The position numbers and the translations under genes were made by a program. 64,000 nt of DNA from Branchiibius hedensis (lineage in GTDB: Bacteria; Actinomycetota; Actinomycetes; Actinomycetales; Dermatophilaceae): NCBI RefSeq assembly GCF_900108585.1, contig NZ_UESZ01000001.1, positions 992,001 to 1,056,000 of the forward strand, in the 5' to 3' direction. Position 1 is the stretch's first letter; each line of letters begins with the position of its first letter. Shown piece by piece: positions 34,633-44,389 of this stretch. Below the pieces are notes generated by a model. That model was not told where the DNA came from and did no database searches. It saw only the letters and a list, made by a program, of their open reading frames with translations.

Positions 34633-36744
34633 TCACGAGCCAGCCGGGAGTGAGGCGACGCCCGGCGGCAGGAACCGCTGACCGTTGACCTTCTCGGAGA
34701 CCCCGAGCCGGTCCAGCAGCGGCGTCACGCCACCGTTCCAGAACGGGAAGCCGGCGCCGGTGATCATGGCCAGGTCGATGTCCTGGGGAGCCGCGACGAC
34801 ACCTTCCTTGAGCATCAGGCCGACCTCTTCGGCAAGAACGTCCAGCGTGCGCTCGCGCACCTGGTCGCTGGTCAGCACGACCGGGTTTGCCGGCGCGTCG
34901 AACAGTTCGAGCACCGACGGGTCGACCTTGCCATCCGGACCGTAGAAGCCCGGCTTCTTGGCTTCGACCACCTTCGCCAGGTTCGGGGAGGTGTAGAAGC
35001 GGTCCGGGAAGGCGGCGTGCAGCGTCTCGTTGTTGTGCAACGCGATCGCCGGACCGACCAGACCGATCAACACGAACGGCGGCATCGGGGCGATCCCGGC
35101 AAACGCTGCGTCCGCGTCCTCGATCGGGGTGCCCTCGTCGACGATCTTGCCGACCTCGCCCATGAACCGGCCCAGCAGGCGGTTGACGACGAACGAGGGG
35201 GAGTTCTTGACCAGGATGCAGGTCTTGCCCAAACCCTTGCCGGTCGCGAACGCCGTCGCCAAAGTGGCGTCGTCGGTGTGCTCGCTCTTGATGATCTCCA
35301 CCAGCGGCATCACGGCCACTGGGTTGAAGAAGTGGAAGCCGACGACCCGCTCCGGGTGCTTCAGATCGGCCGCCATCTCGGTGATGTCCAGCGAGGAGGT
35401 GTTCGTCGCCAGGATGCACTCGGGGGAGATGACTTCCTCGCACTGGGCGAAGACGGTCTTCTTGACCGACATCTCCTCGAAGACCGCCTCGATGACGAAG
35501 TCCGCGTCGGCGAACGCCGCCTTGGACGTCGAGCCGGTCACGATGCCCTTGAGGAAGTTGGCCTTGTCCGGGTTGACTCGGCCCTTCTCGGCCAACTTGT
35601 CGACCTCGGCGTGCACGTAGGCCACACCCTTGTCGACGCGATCCTGGTCGAGGTCGGTCAGCACGACCGGAACGCCCAAGCGCCGGGCGAACAGCAGCGC
35701 CATCTGGCTGGCCATCAGGCCCGCCCCGACGATGCCCACCTTGGTGACCTTGCGCGCCAGCGCCTTGTCGGGCGCGCCGGCGGGCCGCTTGGCGCGCTTC
35801 TGCACCAGATCGAAGGAGTACAGGCCGGCGCGCAACTCATCGGACATGATCAGGTCGCCCAGCGCCTGATTCTCGGCCTCGAACGCTTCCTCGCGGGTCG
35901 CCGTACGGGCCAGCGCCACCAGGTCCAACGCGCGGTAGGGCGCCGGTGCGGCACCGCCCACGCGGGCGTCAACTTGCCCCCGCGCCTCGGCGAGCGTGCC
36001 ATCCCAGGTCGCTTCGCTGAAGTCGACCTCCGGGCGCTGCACCTGCTCGCGGCCGGCGATGACGTCGGCAGCGAACTTCAGCGAGTCCTCCAGGAAGGTG
36101 ACCGGCTCGAAGATCTTGTCCGCGACCCCGAGTTTGAAGGCCGAGGGGCCGTTCAGCATGCGGTTGTTCGACAGCGGGTTGGACACGATCAGCGTCAACG
36201 CGTTCTGTACGCCGATCAGCCGGGGCAGCAGGTAGGTCCCGCCCCAGCCGGGCACCAGACCCAGGAAGCACTCCGGGGTCGCGTAGGCCGGGACGCCGGA
36301 GGAGATGGTGCGGTAGTCGGCGTAGAGCGGCAACTCGACACCGCCGCCCATCGACGCGCCGTTGATGAAGCCGAAGGTCGGCACCGGCAGGTCCGCGAGC
36401 TTGCTGAAGGTCTCGTGACCCATCCGGGCGATCTCCAGTGCCTGCTCCTTGGCGGAGATGGCGGGAACCGCGGTCAGGTCGGCGCCGACGGCGAAGATGA
36501 ACGGCTTGCCGGTGACGCCGACGCCGACGATCTCCTTGGCCGCAGCGCGCTCACCGATGGTGTCCAGGGCAGCGGACAGCTCCGAGAGGCCCTGCGCGCC
36601 AATGGAGTTGGGCTTGGTGTGATCGAACCCGTTGTCGAGGGTGATCAGCACGAAGGTGCCCTCACCGCCGGGCAGGGTGATGTCCTGCACGTGCGCGTGG
36701 GTGACGACCTCGTCGACGGTGGGCAGAGTCGTAGTGGCAGTCAT
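34633..36744 (-). CDS. fadB: Fatty-acid oxidation multifunctional enzyme (enoyl-CoA hydratase / 3-hydroxyacyl-CoA dehydrogenase)
   Basis: A 703-aa FadB/FadJ-type alpha subunit. Residues about 25-250 are the hydratase: INGASMGGGVELPLYADYR (oxyanion loop and first Glu) and PECFLGLVPGWGGTYLLPRLIG (second Glu). A linker follows, then the NAD-binding domain KVGIVGAGLMASQMALLFARR (about 375) and the dehydrogenase C-terminal domains (RVVGFHFFNPVAVMPLVEII with the catalytic His; KNSPSFVVNRLL). It catalyses the middle two steps of beta-oxidation with the thiolase encoded just upstream; ATGA overlap shows translational coupling. Confidence 0.95.
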   Translation of the reverse strand: MTATTTLPTVDEVVTHAHVQDITLPGGEGTFVLITLDNGFDHTKPNSIGAQGLSELSAALDTIGERAAAKEIVGVGVTGKPFIFAVGADLTAVPAISAKEQALEIARMGHETFSKLADLPVPTFGFINGASMGGGVELPLYADYRTISSGVPAYATPECFLGLVPGWGGTYLLPRLIGVQNALTLIVSNPLSNNRMLNGPSAFKLGVADKIFEPVTFLEDSLKFAADVIAGREQVQRPEVDFSEATWDGTLAEARGQVDARVGGAAPAPYRALDLVALARTATREEAFEAENQALGDLIMSDELRAGLYSFDLVQKRAKRPAGAPDKALARKVTKVGIVGAGLMASQMALLFARRLGVPVVLTDLDQDRVDKGVAYVHAEVDKLAEKGRVNPDKANFLKGIVTGSTSKAAFADADFVIEAVFEEMSVKKTVFAQCEEVISPECILATNTSSLDITEMAADLKHPERVVGFHFFNPVAVMPLVEIIKSEHTDDATLATAFATGKGLGKTCILVKNSPSFVVNRLLGRFMGEVGKIVDEGTPIEDADAAFAGIAPMPPFVLIGLVGPAIALHNNETLHAAFPDRFYTSPNLAKVVEAKKPGFYGPDGKVDPSVLELFDAPANPVVLTSDQVRERTLDVLAEEVGLMLKEGVVAAPQDIDLAMITGAGFPFWNGGVTPLLDRLGVSEKVNGQRFLPPGVASLPAGS

Positions 36745-37976
36745 CAGGCGACCTCTTCCTTCTTCGCAACGCTGCTGGCGTAGTCCTTGTGGTGTGGGTT
36801 CTCCCAGATGACGCTGCCGCCCATGCCCAGACCGATACACATCGCGGTCACGCCGTAGCGGACCTCCGGGTGCTCGGCGAATTCGCGGGACAACTGGGTC
36901 ATCAGCCGCACCCCGGAGGAGGCCAGCGGGTGACCGGTCGCAATGGCGCCACCCCAGGGGTTCACGCGCTCGTCGTCCTGGTCGATGCCGAAGTGGTCAA
37001 GGAACGCCAACACCTGCACGGCGAACGCCTCGTTGAGTTCGAACAGACCGATGTCTTCGATGCGCAGACCGGCCTTCTCCAGCGCCTTCTCGGTTGCCGG
37101 AACCGGTCCGACACCCATGACCTCGGGTTCGACACCGACGAAGGCGTACGACACCAGTCGCATCCCGATCGGCAGGCCCAACTCGGTGGCGGCCTCTTCG
37201 GAGGCCAGGACGCACGCCGTCGCACCGTCGTTCAGGCCGGCGGCGTTACCTGCGGTCACGTTGCCGTGCGGGCGGAAGGGGGTCTTCAGACTGGCCAGGG
37301 ACTCCATCGTCGTACCCGGACGCGGGGGCTCGTCCTGGACCGCAAGGCCCCAGCCCTTCTCCTGGTGCTGGGTGGCCACGGGTACCAGGTCGGACTGGAT
37401 CTGGCCGTTGGCGTAGGCCTTGGCCAGCTTCTCCTGGCTGCCGACGGCGAACGCGTCGCAGCGTTCCTTGGTAATGGCCGGGAAGCGGTCGTGCAGGTTC
37501 TCAGCGGTCGAGCCCATGACCAGAGCGGAGGGGTCGACCAGTTTCTCGGCCACGATCCGCGGGTTGGGGTCGACGCCCTCGCCCATCGGGTGGCGGCCCA
37601 TGTGCTCGACGCCACCGGCGATGGCCACGTCGTAGGCGCCGAACGCGATCGACGATGCGGTGTTAGTGACCGCGGTCATGGCGCCGGCGCACATCCGGTC
37701 CACCGAGTAGCCGGGGGTGGACTTGGGCAGACCGGACAACAACGCGGCGGTGCGGCCCAGGGTCAGACCCTGGTCGCCGATCTGGGTGGTCGCGGCGATG
37801 GCGACCTCTTCGACCTTCTCGGCCGGCAGCTGCGGGTTGCGGCGCAGCAGGTCACGAATGCATTTGATGACGAGGTCGTCGGCGCGGGTCTGGGCGAAGA
37901 TGCCCTTCTCCCCGGCCTTGCCGAACGGGGTGCGAACCCCATCGACGAAGACGACTTCCGAGAGCGTGCGGGGCAC
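36744..37976 (-). CDS. fadA: Acetyl-CoA acyltransferase (3-ketoacyl-CoA thiolase)
   Basis: A 410-aa degradative thiolase. Catalytic residues are visible: Cys96 in SVDRMCAGAM, GGVEHMGRHPMGEG, NEAFAVQVLAFLDHF, ATGHPLASSGVRL (His) and CIGLGMGG (second Cys). It is the first gene of the fadA-fadB operon. GTG 37976 (VPRTLSEVVFVDGVRTPFG) fits the family start. A perfect palindrome lies 50 bp upstream, a likely operator for a fatty-acid-responsive regulator. Confidence 0.95.
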   Translation of the reverse strand: MPRTLSEVVFVDGVRTPFGKAGEKGIFAQTRADDLVIKCIRDLLRRNPQLPAEKVEEVAIAATTQIGDQGLTLGRTAALLSGLPKSTPGYSVDRMCAGAMTAVTNTASSIAFGAYDVAIAGGVEHMGRHPMGEGVDPNPRIVAEKLVDPSALVMGSTAENLHDRFPAITKERCDAFAVGSQEKLAKAYANGQIQSDLVPVATQHQEKGWGLAVQDEPPRPGTTMESLASLKTPFRPHGNVTAGNAAGLNDGATACVLASEEAATELGLPIGMRLVSYAFVGVEPEVMGVGPVPATEKALEKAGLRIEDIGLFELNEAFAVQVLAFLDHFGIDQDDERVNPWGGAIATGHPLASSGVRLMTQLSREFAEHPEVRYGVTAMCIGLGMGGSVIWENPHHKDYASSVAKKEEVA

Positions 37977-38025
37977 GGTGCCTCCAACGGTGAGACGACG
38001 GGAACGTCTCTACTCTAACGCTTTT

Positions 38026-38041
38026 GTTACTCGTCAGTAAC
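38026..38041. promoter_or_regulatory. Perfect inverted repeat upstream of fadA
   Basis: GTTACTCGTCAGTAAC: 6-bp arms GTTACT/AGTAAC around CGTC. It overlaps the stop codon of the upstream RNase D gene and is centred about 58 bp before the fadA start. TetR-type fatty-acid regulators use palindromes of this size. Confidence 0.55.
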
Positions 38042-39298
38042 AGGGTCCGGGGCAGGCGTGGCGGTGGCGGCTTCCTTGATCACCGGCAGGGTGAGGTCCA
38101 CCTGCCAGGGTCGGGCACCGCGATCGGTCAAGAAACCGCGAATTGCATTGTCGTCCAGCGGATCCGGCAACTGCCACAGGATCCGGCGCAGCGTGTCCGG
38201 CTGCAGGATGTTCTCGACCGGGACGGTGCGCTCCTCGCTGATCACGGCCAGTTGCTCCCGCGCGGACGCCAGCCGCGCGGCTGCGGCCGGGTCCCGGTCG
38301 GGCCACGCCCGCGCCGGCGGGGGCGCATCGGTGCGCGGTGGCGGACCGGGTAGTTCGGCGGCGGGCAGGGCATCGGCTCGGCGTACGGCGTCCAGCCAGT
38401 CCCGCTGGTAGCGCGGCACTCCGGTGTGGGCCGGTCGGGCCTTGCCACGCCGGGAGGTGGCGTCGGTGCGGATCGCGGCCAGGTCGGCGGCAGTTTTCGG
38501 ACCTTGCTTGGCGATCTCGATCAACACGGCATCCGGGACGACACGTCCTGGTGCGGTGTCACGATCCTGGGCGATCCGGTCACGGGTCTGCCACAACTCC
38601 CGCACCCGGCCCATCACGCGCCGATCGCGCACGGTGTGCAGGCCGGAGGTGCGGCGCCAGGGTTCTTCGCGCACCGGTGGCCCGCTGAAGTGGGTAAGGG
38701 CCGCGAAGTCCTGCAGCGCCCAGTCGAGCTTGCCCTGGGACTGCAGGTCGGCGTACATCGCATCCCGGACGTCGACCAGCAACTCCACGTCCAGGGCGGC
38801 GTAGCGCAACCAGGGCTCGGGCAGCGGACGGGTCGACCAGTCGACGGCGGAGTGCTCCTTGGCCAGACTCACGCCCAGATAGTGCTCGATGACCGCTGCG
38901 AGGCCGACCCGGGGCAATCCCGCCAGACGCGCGCCGACCTCGGTGTCGAACAGGCTCGCCGGTCGCAGCCCGACCTCGGCCAGACAGACCAGGTCCTGGG
39001 TGGCCGCGTGCAGGACCCACTCGGCGCCGTCGATGGAGTCCTGGACCGGCGACAGGTCCGGGATCGCGGCGGGGTCGAACAGGAAAGTGCCCGCGCCGGT
39101 GCGGCGTAACTGCACCAGGTAGGCACGGTTGCCGTAGCGGTAGCCGGAGGCGCGCTCGGCGTCGATCGCGATCGGACCGGTGCCGGCAGCGATCGCGTCG
39201 GCAGCGACCAACAGGTCCCGCTCGGTCGCGGTGACCGGGGGCAGGCCGTCGCGGGGTGCTTCCAGGACGGGGTAGGTCTCGGCGTCCTGCGGCACCAT
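38027..39298 (-). CDS. Ribonuclease D-like 3'-5' exonuclease with HRDC domain
   Basis: A 423-aa protein: DEDD exonuclease domain (IAIDAERASGYRYGNRAYLVQL with the first Asp/Glu, LFDTEVGARLAG, WLRYAALDVELL with the closing Tyr and Asp) and an HRDC domain about residues 215-300 (GRVVPDAVLIEIAKQGPKTAADLAAI). It probably trims tRNA or other RNA 3' ends. The start ATG overlaps the stop of the DUF3000 gene (ATGA), so the two are coupled, as in mycobacteria. Confidence 0.92.
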   Translation of the reverse strand: MVPQDAETYPVLEAPRDGLPPVTATERDLLVAADAIAAGTGPIAIDAERASGYRYGNRAYLVQLRRTGAGTFLFDPAAIPDLSPVQDSIDGAEWVLHAATQDLVCLAEVGLRPASLFDTEVGARLAGLPRVGLAAVIEHYLGVSLAKEHSAVDWSTRPLPEPWLRYAALDVELLVDVRDAMYADLQSQGKLDWALQDFAALTHFSGPPVREEPWRRTSGLHTVRDRRVMGRVRELWQTRDRIAQDRDTAPGRVVPDAVLIEIAKQGPKTAADLAAIRTDATSRRGKARPAHTGVPRYQRDWLDAVRRADALPAAELPGPPPRTDAPPPARAWPDRDPAAAARLASAREQLAVISEERTVPVENILQPDTLRRILWQLPDPLDDNAIRGFLTDRGARPWQVDLTLPVIKEAATATPAPDPVTDE

Positions 39299-39888
39299 CA
39301 GCGACGCGGCCGGGGTAGCGCGATGACGCCTTCCGGCAGCGGCGGCAGTCCGGCGAGGGTGCACAGCAGGCCAACCCAGGCGTGCAGGTGTGTCTGCAGG
39401 TCGAGCCCACTCGGCGACCACGAGGCGCGCACCTCGATCTCGGTGCTGGTCCCGCTGTCGCTCAGCCCGCCGTACCCAGTGGACACCACGTGCGTGACGG
39501 TGCCGGAGGGGGCGTGGAAGTCAGCGTCATGCGCGCCGAGCGCTTCCTGTAGCCAACTCCACCCGACGTCGTTGAGGAGTGGGTCTTCGCCGAGTTCGGG
39601 TTCCAGGCTCGCCCGGGCGAAAGTGACGACGCGCCAAGCGCCTTGCCAGGGCTCGGGCGCTGCTGGGTCATGCAGGACGACGAACCGGCCGGAGGCGAGC
39701 TCGTGCTCGTCGTCAGGGTTGTCAGTGGCCAGCACGTCGGCGGTCAGGGCCATGGCGTACGGCGCGACCCGACTGGGTGCCGGGACCTCGGTCAGCACTA
39801 CTTCAGGGCGAACGGTCACTCCCGCCAGGTCGCGGACGACCTGGTCGAACGTCGACTCGGGAGTCGAACTGATGTCTCTGCTCGGCAC
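39298..39888 (-). CDS. DUF3000 family protein
   Basis: A 196-aa protein of an actinobacteria-only family of unknown function. Conserved features include RPEVVLTEVPAPSRVAPYAMALTAD, GRFVVLHDPAAPEPWQGAWRVV and the closing AWVGLLCTLAGLPPLPEGVIALPRP. GTG 39888 was chosen because it begins just before the conserved FDQVVRDLAGV; longer starts would run into the divergent hemE promoter. It is upstream of, and coupled to, RNase D. Confidence 0.87.
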   Translation of the reverse strand: MPSRDISSTPESTFDQVVRDLAGVTVRPEVVLTEVPAPSRVAPYAMALTADVLATDNPDDEHELASGRFVVLHDPAAPEPWQGAWRVVTFARASLEPELGEDPLLNDVGWSWLQEALGAHDADFHAPSGTVTHVVSTGYGGLSDSGTSTEIEVRASWSPSGLDLQTHLHAWVGLLCTLAGLPPLPEGVIALPRPRR

Positions 39889-39952
39889 CAGATCAGCGTA
39901 GGTCGCGCGGCCCGTAGGACGCGGCAACGGCGCGCCGTGCGACGATCGCCGG

Positions 39953-41026
39953 GTGAGCCTCGAACTTCCGACCACCGGTGATCCCCGAGACAGTGATCTG
40001 GTCCGGGCCGCACGCGGGCTGCCGGTGCGCCGGACGCCCGTGTGGTTCATGCGTCAGGCGGGCCGCTCGCTGCCGGAGTACCGCGCGATTCGAGAGGGCA
40101 CCTCGATGCTGCAGGCGTGCCGGACGCCGGACCTGGTCACCGAGATCACGCTGCAACCGGTGCGCCGGCACGGCGTGGATGCGGCGATCTTCTTCAGCGA
40201 CATCGTGGTGCCGTTGCAGGCCGCAGGTGTCGACGTGCAGATCGTGCCCGGCGTCGGCCCGGTCGTGGCGAATCCGATTCGCACCGCGGCTGACGTGGCC
40301 GCGTTGCCGTCGTTGCAGCCCGATGCGGTCGAGGACATCGCGACGTCGGTGCGGCAGATCACGGCAGAGCTCGGCGGGGTGCCGCTCATCGGGTTCGCGG
40401 GTGCGCCGTTCACCCTGGCCAGCTACCTGATCGAGGGCGGACCGTCGAAGAATCACGAGCACACCAAGGCGCTGATGGCCGGCGCACCAGAAGTCTGGAA
40501 CGCGTTGTGCGCCAAGCTTGCTGACATCTCCGGGACGTTCCTGCGGGTGCAGGCGTCGGCGGGTGCGTCGGCGGTGCAACTCTTCGACTCCTGGGTCGGT
40601 GCGCTGTCGTTGCCCGACTATCTGCGACACGTGCAGCCACATAGCGCCGCCGCACTGGCCGCGGTCGCCGACCTGGACATCCCGCGGATCCACTTCGGAG
40701 TGGGCACGGGGGAGTTGCTGGCCGCGATGGGCCAGGCCGGCGCCGACGTCGTCGGAGTCGACTTCCGGGTGCCGCTCGACGTCGCCGCTGAGCGACTCGG
40801 TGATGCCTACGCGGTGCAGGGCAACCTCGACCCCGCGCTGCTCTTCGCGCCGTGGGAGGCACTGCAACCGGTGATCGCCGACATCCTGACGCGAGGCAAG
40901 TCCGCCCCCGGGCACATCTTCAACCTCGGCCACGGCGTGCTGCCGGACACCGATCCGGAGGTTTTGACCCGGGTGGTCGAAGAAGTACACGCCAGCTCAG
41001 CGAACGGTCAGAACTCCGTAAATTAG
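39953..41026 (+). CDS. hemE: Uroporphyrinogen decarboxylase
   Basis: A 357-aa UroD, converting uroporphyrinogen III to coproporphyrinogen III. Signatures: [67 protein letters not shown] and [14 protein letters not shown], all with the catalytic Asp/His/Arg residues present. GTG 39953 fits. It is divergent from DUF3000. A C39-type peptidase gene sits between it and the hemY/hemQ genes. Confidence 0.96.
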   Translation: MSLELPTTGDPRDSDLVRAARGLPVRRTPVWFMRQAGRSLPEYRAIREGTSMLQACRTPDLVTEITLQPVRRHGVDAAIFFSDIVVPLQAAGVDVQIVPGVGPVVANPIRTAADVAALPSLQPDAVEDIATSVRQITAELGGVPLIGFAGAPFTLASYLIEGGPSKNHEHTKALMAGAPEVWNALCAKLADISGTFLRVQASAGASAVQLFDSWVGALSLPDYLRHVQPHSAAALAAVADLDIPRIHFGVGTGELLAAMGQAGADVVGVDFRVPLDVAAERLGDAYAVQGNLDPALLFAPWEALQPVIADILTRGKSAPGHIFNLGHGVLPDTDPEVLTRVVEEVHASSANGQNSVN

Positions 41027-41108
41027 TGTCGCTGTCCATCGCTTTGGGTAAAGAACTTCCGTAACACTGAGCAGACCGTCACTCCTTTTCCGTTCGCGGA
41101 GGTTGCTC

Positions 41109-41717
41109 ATGCAGACCCAACTGACTCGTCGCACGCTGATCACCGGTATCGCAGGAGTCGCTGGTGCGACCGCGCTCGGCGGCCTTGCCGCCCCCGAGGC
41201 GCTGGCCGCCAACTGGAAGGTGCTCAACCACGAGTACCAGGCCCAGCAGGCCGGTTACTGGTGCGGGCCGGCCGCTACCCGCATCGCCCTCACCTGTCGC
41301 GGGATCTATGTCGCTCAGAGCACGTTGGCCTCGCAACTGGGCACCACCGTCAACGGCACTGACTCGATCACCCAGGTCACCGCAGTCCTGGGCAGCTACG
41401 TCGGCTGGTTCGAGACCAAGCAGATGCCCAACGATCCGCCCACGCAGGCGCAGAAGGATCTGCTGTGGCAGGACATCACCTTCAACATCGACCGGGGATA
41501 CCCGTTGGTCGCGAATATCGTTGCGCCACCGGGCAATCAGCCGCCCGGTTACCCGTCCGACCAGACGATTTACCACTACTTCACGATCATCGGGTACAAC
41601 CCCGATCTGAAGCAGGCGTACATCGCCGACCCGGCGAACTTCTCGGGCAACAACCACTACTGGCTCAGCTTCGAGCAGTTGGCCTCGCTGATCCCGCCGA
41701 AGGGGTACAGCGCCTGA
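41109..41717 (+). CDS. Small Tat-exported C39-like peptidase family protein
   Basis: A 202-aa protein with a twin-arginine-type signal (TRRTLITGIAGVAGATALGGL, cleaved near EALA) and a C39-like papain fold: AGYWCGPAATRIAL (Cys), TIYHYFTIIGYN (His) and YIADPANFSG (Asp). ATG 41109 follows GGAGG. It is inserted between hemE and hemY, which are otherwise adjacent in mycobacteria, and no haem role is suggested. It is about half the length of the C39-type protein at 23038 and lacks the beta-rich N-terminal region. Confidence 0.82.
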   Translation: MQTQLTRRTLITGIAGVAGATALGGLAAPEALAANWKVLNHEYQAQQAGYWCGPAATRIALTCRGIYVAQSTLASQLGTTVNGTDSITQVTAVLGSYVGWFETKQMPNDPPTQAQKDLLWQDITFNIDRGYPLVANIVAPPGNQPPGYPSDQTIYHYFTIIGYNPDLKQAYIADPANFSGNNHYWLSFEQLASLIPPKGYSA

Positions 41718-41778
41718 GCAACGTCGGATAGGCGACCCTGCCATGCGCGTCCACCGCCGGCGGTGAGACGGTAGAGGC

Positions 41779-43164
41779 ATGGCGGACATCGTGGTCGTCG
41801 GAGCCGGGATCACCGGTCTGGCCGCGGCCGAGCGGCTTCTGCAGCAGGAGCCCGGCGCGGACATCCTGGTGCTGGAAGGATCCCCGCGCGTCGGCGGCAA
41901 ACTCCATGTTGGTGACCTCGCGGGGCAGCAGATCGACCTCGGCGCAGAAGCCGTGCTGGCCCGTCGCCCAGAGGCGGTCGGCTTGATCGATGCACTGGGT
42001 CTGACCCGTGAGTCGCCAGCAGCGGTGGGCGCGAGCCTCTGGAGTCGCGGCGCGCTGCGACCGATGCCGCACGACACGTTGATGGGCATCCCTGCGGATG
42101 CCGCCAGCCTCTCGGAGGTGCTCGACGCACAGGAGGTCGCCCGCGCCGGGGTGGAGCAGCCGGTGCAGATCGACGGCGACCTCAGTCTTGGCTCCCTCGT
42201 AGAGCAGGCCCTCGGCCCGGCGGTCGTCGACCGGTTGATCGAGCCGCTGCTCGGCGGGGTATATGCCGGGGACGCGCGGGAGTTGTCGGCGCAGGCGTGT
42301 CTGCCCGCGGCGTACGACGCGGTTGCTTCGGGTGGGACGCTGACGGCCTTGGCGGCTCGCGCAGCCGCTGAGCCCCGCTCGGACGCACCGGTCTTCGCCA
42401 GCCTCGTCGGCGGCATCGGCGGCCTGCCGATCGCCGTGGCCGAGCATCTGGCGGCGAAGGGCATCACCATCGAGACGGACGCCATGGTTCGCGAACTGCG
42501 CTGCGTACCAGATGGTTTCGAGCTGACAGTCGGATCGGCCCGGTCACCTCGCACGGTGCGGGCCCGCGCCCTGGTGCTCGCCGCGCCAGCAGCGCCGACC
42601 GCCCGATTGCTGGGGCAACTTGCGCCCGCGTCGTCGCAAGCGTTGGCCCAGATTGACTACGCCTCCATGGTGCTGGTCAGCTACGCGTTCGAGCGCGGCA
42701 CGATCCCCGATGACACGTCCGGCTTCCTGGTGCCGCCCGTCGAGGGCCGAGACATCAAGGCTTCCACCTTCTCCAGCGCCAAGTGGCCGTGGCTGCGTAA
42801 GGCGCTGCCGGCGTACGACGTGGTGCGGGTCTCCTTCGGTCGCGCCGGTGAGGTGCGCACGCTGCAACGCACCGACGAAGACCTGGCCGCCGCTGGCCTC
42901 GCTGACCTGGCGCAGGCCCTTGGACGTTCCCTGCCCGCACCGGTCGACAGCCGCGTGCAACGTTGGGGCGGCGGCTTGCCGCAGTACGCCGTGGGGCACC
43001 TCGAGCGGGTTGCTGCGGTGCGCGCTGGCCTGCCCCATGGCCTGGTGGTTGCCGGCGGCGCCTACGACGGTGTCGGGATCCCCGCCTGTATCGCCTCCGC
43101 CCAGCGCGCCAGCGACGAACTCCTCGCCCGGATCGCCGGGACCACGCAAGAAAGCGAAGAATAG
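41779..43164 (+). CDS. hemY: Coproporphyrinogen III / protoporphyrinogen oxidase (HemY/CgoX type)
   Basis: A 461-aa FAD enzyme. The dinucleotide-binding motif is [19 protein letters not shown], followed by [12 protein letters not shown], and the C-terminal FAD motif is [28 protein letters not shown]. In actinobacteria this family oxidises coproporphyrinogen III to coproporphyrin III. hemQ follows after 4 bp, so the two are co-transcribed and functionally consecutive. Confidence 0.93.
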   Translation: MADIVVVGAGITGLAAAERLLQQEPGADILVLEGSPRVGGKLHVGDLAGQQIDLGAEAVLARRPEAVGLIDALGLTRESPAAVGASLWSRGALRPMPHDTLMGIPADAASLSEVLDAQEVARAGVEQPVQIDGDLSLGSLVEQALGPAVVDRLIEPLLGGVYAGDARELSAQACLPAAYDAVASGGTLTALAARAAAEPRSDAPVFASLVGGIGGLPIAVAEHLAAKGITIETDAMVRELRCVPDGFELTVGSARSPRTVRARALVLAAPAAPTARLLGQLAPASSQALAQIDYASMVLVSYAFERGTIPDDTSGFLVPPVEGRDIKASTFSSAKWPWLRKALPAYDVVRVSFGRAGEVRTLQRTDEDLAAAGLADLAQALGRSLPAPVDSRVQRWGGGLPQYAVGHLERVAAVRAGLPHGLVVAGGAYDGVGIPACIASAQRASDELLARIAGTTQESEE

Positions 43165-43168
43165 AGAT

Positions 43169-43864
43169 ATGTCTGATCAGACCCCGGACGTCGAGACCAT
43201 CAACGCCTCGATCCGCTACTGCATGTACTCCGTCTTCAAGGCAGGCCGCGAGCTGCCGACCGACCGGGAGGCGCTGGTGGCGGACACCAGTGCGTTCTTC
43301 GACAAGTTGGCGACCGAGGACGTCGTGGTCCGTGGCCTGTACGACGTGGGCGGGCTGCGCGCGGATGCTGACCTGATGATCTGGTGGCACGCCGACGACG
43401 TCGAGGCACTGCAGGCGGCCTACCGCGGGTTCCTGGCGACCCCGTTGGGTCGGACGCTGGACCCGGTCTGGAGCAATGTGGGTCTGCACCGCCCGGCGGA
43501 GTTCAACCGCTCGCACGTGCCGGCGTTCCTCGCGGGGGAGCCCGCGTTGAAGTATCTGTGCGTCTACCCGTTCGTCCGCTCCTACGACTGGTACGTCCTG
43601 CCGGAGGAGGAGCGCAAGCAGATGCTGCGCGAGCACGGTTTGGCGGCAAGGGATTACGCGGACGTGCGGGCCAACACGGTGGCGTCCTTCGCCCTGGGTG
43701 ACTACGAGTGGCTGCTGGCTTTCGAGGCCGAGGAACTGCACCGGATCGTCGACCTGATGCGCGAACTGCGCAACACGCAGGCCCGGTTGCACGTGCGCGA
43801 GGAGATCCCGTTCTACACCGGCCCGCAGACCAGCGTCGCGGAGTTCGCCGCCCGCCTGCGGTAG
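43169..43864 (+). CDS. hemQ: Coproheme decarboxylase HemQ/ChdC (chlorite dismutase-like)
   Basis: A 231-aa chlorite-dismutase-fold protein. The signature [10 protein letters not shown] (133-142) holds the catalytic Tyr (133); His116 (NRSHVPAF) is at the position of the actinobacterial distal His, and His156 ([13 protein letters not shown]) at the proximal region. It decarboxylates coproheme to haem b with peroxide, the last step of the coproporphyrin-dependent pathway. ATG 43169 gives the standard length. It is the second gene of the hemY-hemQ pair. Confidence 0.95.
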   Translation: MSDQTPDVETINASIRYCMYSVFKAGRELPTDREALVADTSAFFDKLATEDVVVRGLYDVGGLRADADLMIWWHADDVEALQAAYRGFLATPLGRTLDPVWSNVGLHRPAEFNRSHVPAFLAGEPALKYLCVYPFVRSYDWYVLPEEERKQMLREHGLAARDYADVRANTVASFALGDYEWLLAFEAEELHRIVDLMRELRNTQARLHVREEIPFYTGPQTSVAEFAARLR

Positions 43865-43885
43865 CGCCCCCTTCCCGACTTTTGA

Positions 43886-43928
43886 AGCGCAATTCACGCC
43901 GACCGCACGGGGTCGCGTGAGTTGCGCT
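43886..43928. terminator. Hairpin between convergent hemQ and msrB
   Basis: Arms AGCGCAATTCACGC and GCGTGAGTTGCGCT pair over 14 bp with one mismatch around a 15-nt loop. Its position suggests a bidirectional terminator. The right arm resembles part of the four-box repeat (GCGTGCCAGTTGCGC at 55960), so it may be a relative of that element. Confidence 0.6.
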
Positions 43929-43945
43929 ACGGAAGTGCCGGGGAA

Positions 43946-44377
43946 TCAGGCCTCGGTCGGCGTCAGGCGCAGGCTGATCGAGTTGATGCAGTAGCGCTGG
44001 TCGGTCGGGGTGGGGTAGCCCTCACCCTCGAACACGTGACCCAGGTGCGAACCGCAGTTCTTGCAGCGCACCTCCGTGCGGACCATGCCGTGCGAGCGGT
44101 CCTCGATCAGCTCGACGTTGTCGGCTTCGCTGGGCTCGTAGAACGACGGCCAGCCGCAGTGGCTGTGGAACTTCTGGGTGTTGCGGAACAACTCGACGCC
44201 GCAGGCGCGACACGAGTAGATGCCTTCGGTCTCGGTGTCGGTGTACTCACCGGTGAAGGCGCGCTCGGTGCCCGCCTGCCGCAACACGGCGTACTCAGCG
44301 GGGGACAACTCCTCGCGCCACTCCTTGTCCGACTTGTGCACGCGGTAGTTGGTGGTGGCCGGGAACTGGTCGTTCAC
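43946..44377 (-). CDS. msrB: Peptide-methionine (R)-S-oxide reductase
   Basis: A 143-aa MsrB repairing oxidised methionine. The structural zinc site is Cys56/Cys59 (SCRACG) and Cys105/Cys108 (CKNCG); the catalytic Cys130 is in QRYCINS, and Cys74 (HSHCGWPSF) lies near the resolving position. GTHF-type HLGHVFEG is intact. It lies next to hemQ as in mycobacteria. Upstream is a GGAAC-N18-GTT promoter typical of SigR/SigH thiol-stress sigma factors. Confidence 0.95.
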   Translation of the reverse strand: MNDQFPATTNYRVHKSDKEWREELSPAEYAVLRQAGTERAFTGEYTDTETEGIYSCRACGVELFRNTQKFHSHCGWPSFYEPSEADNVELIEDRSHGMVRTEVRCKNCGSHLGHVFEGEGYPTPTDQRYCINSISLRLTPTEA

Positions 44378-44389
44378 GACGTACTCCTT

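Noticed and set aside
35017-36783. A long + strand frame antisense to fadB, and a similar one antisense to fadA.
   Set aside because: Both cover well-conserved beta-oxidation enzymes on the other strand; composition-driven.
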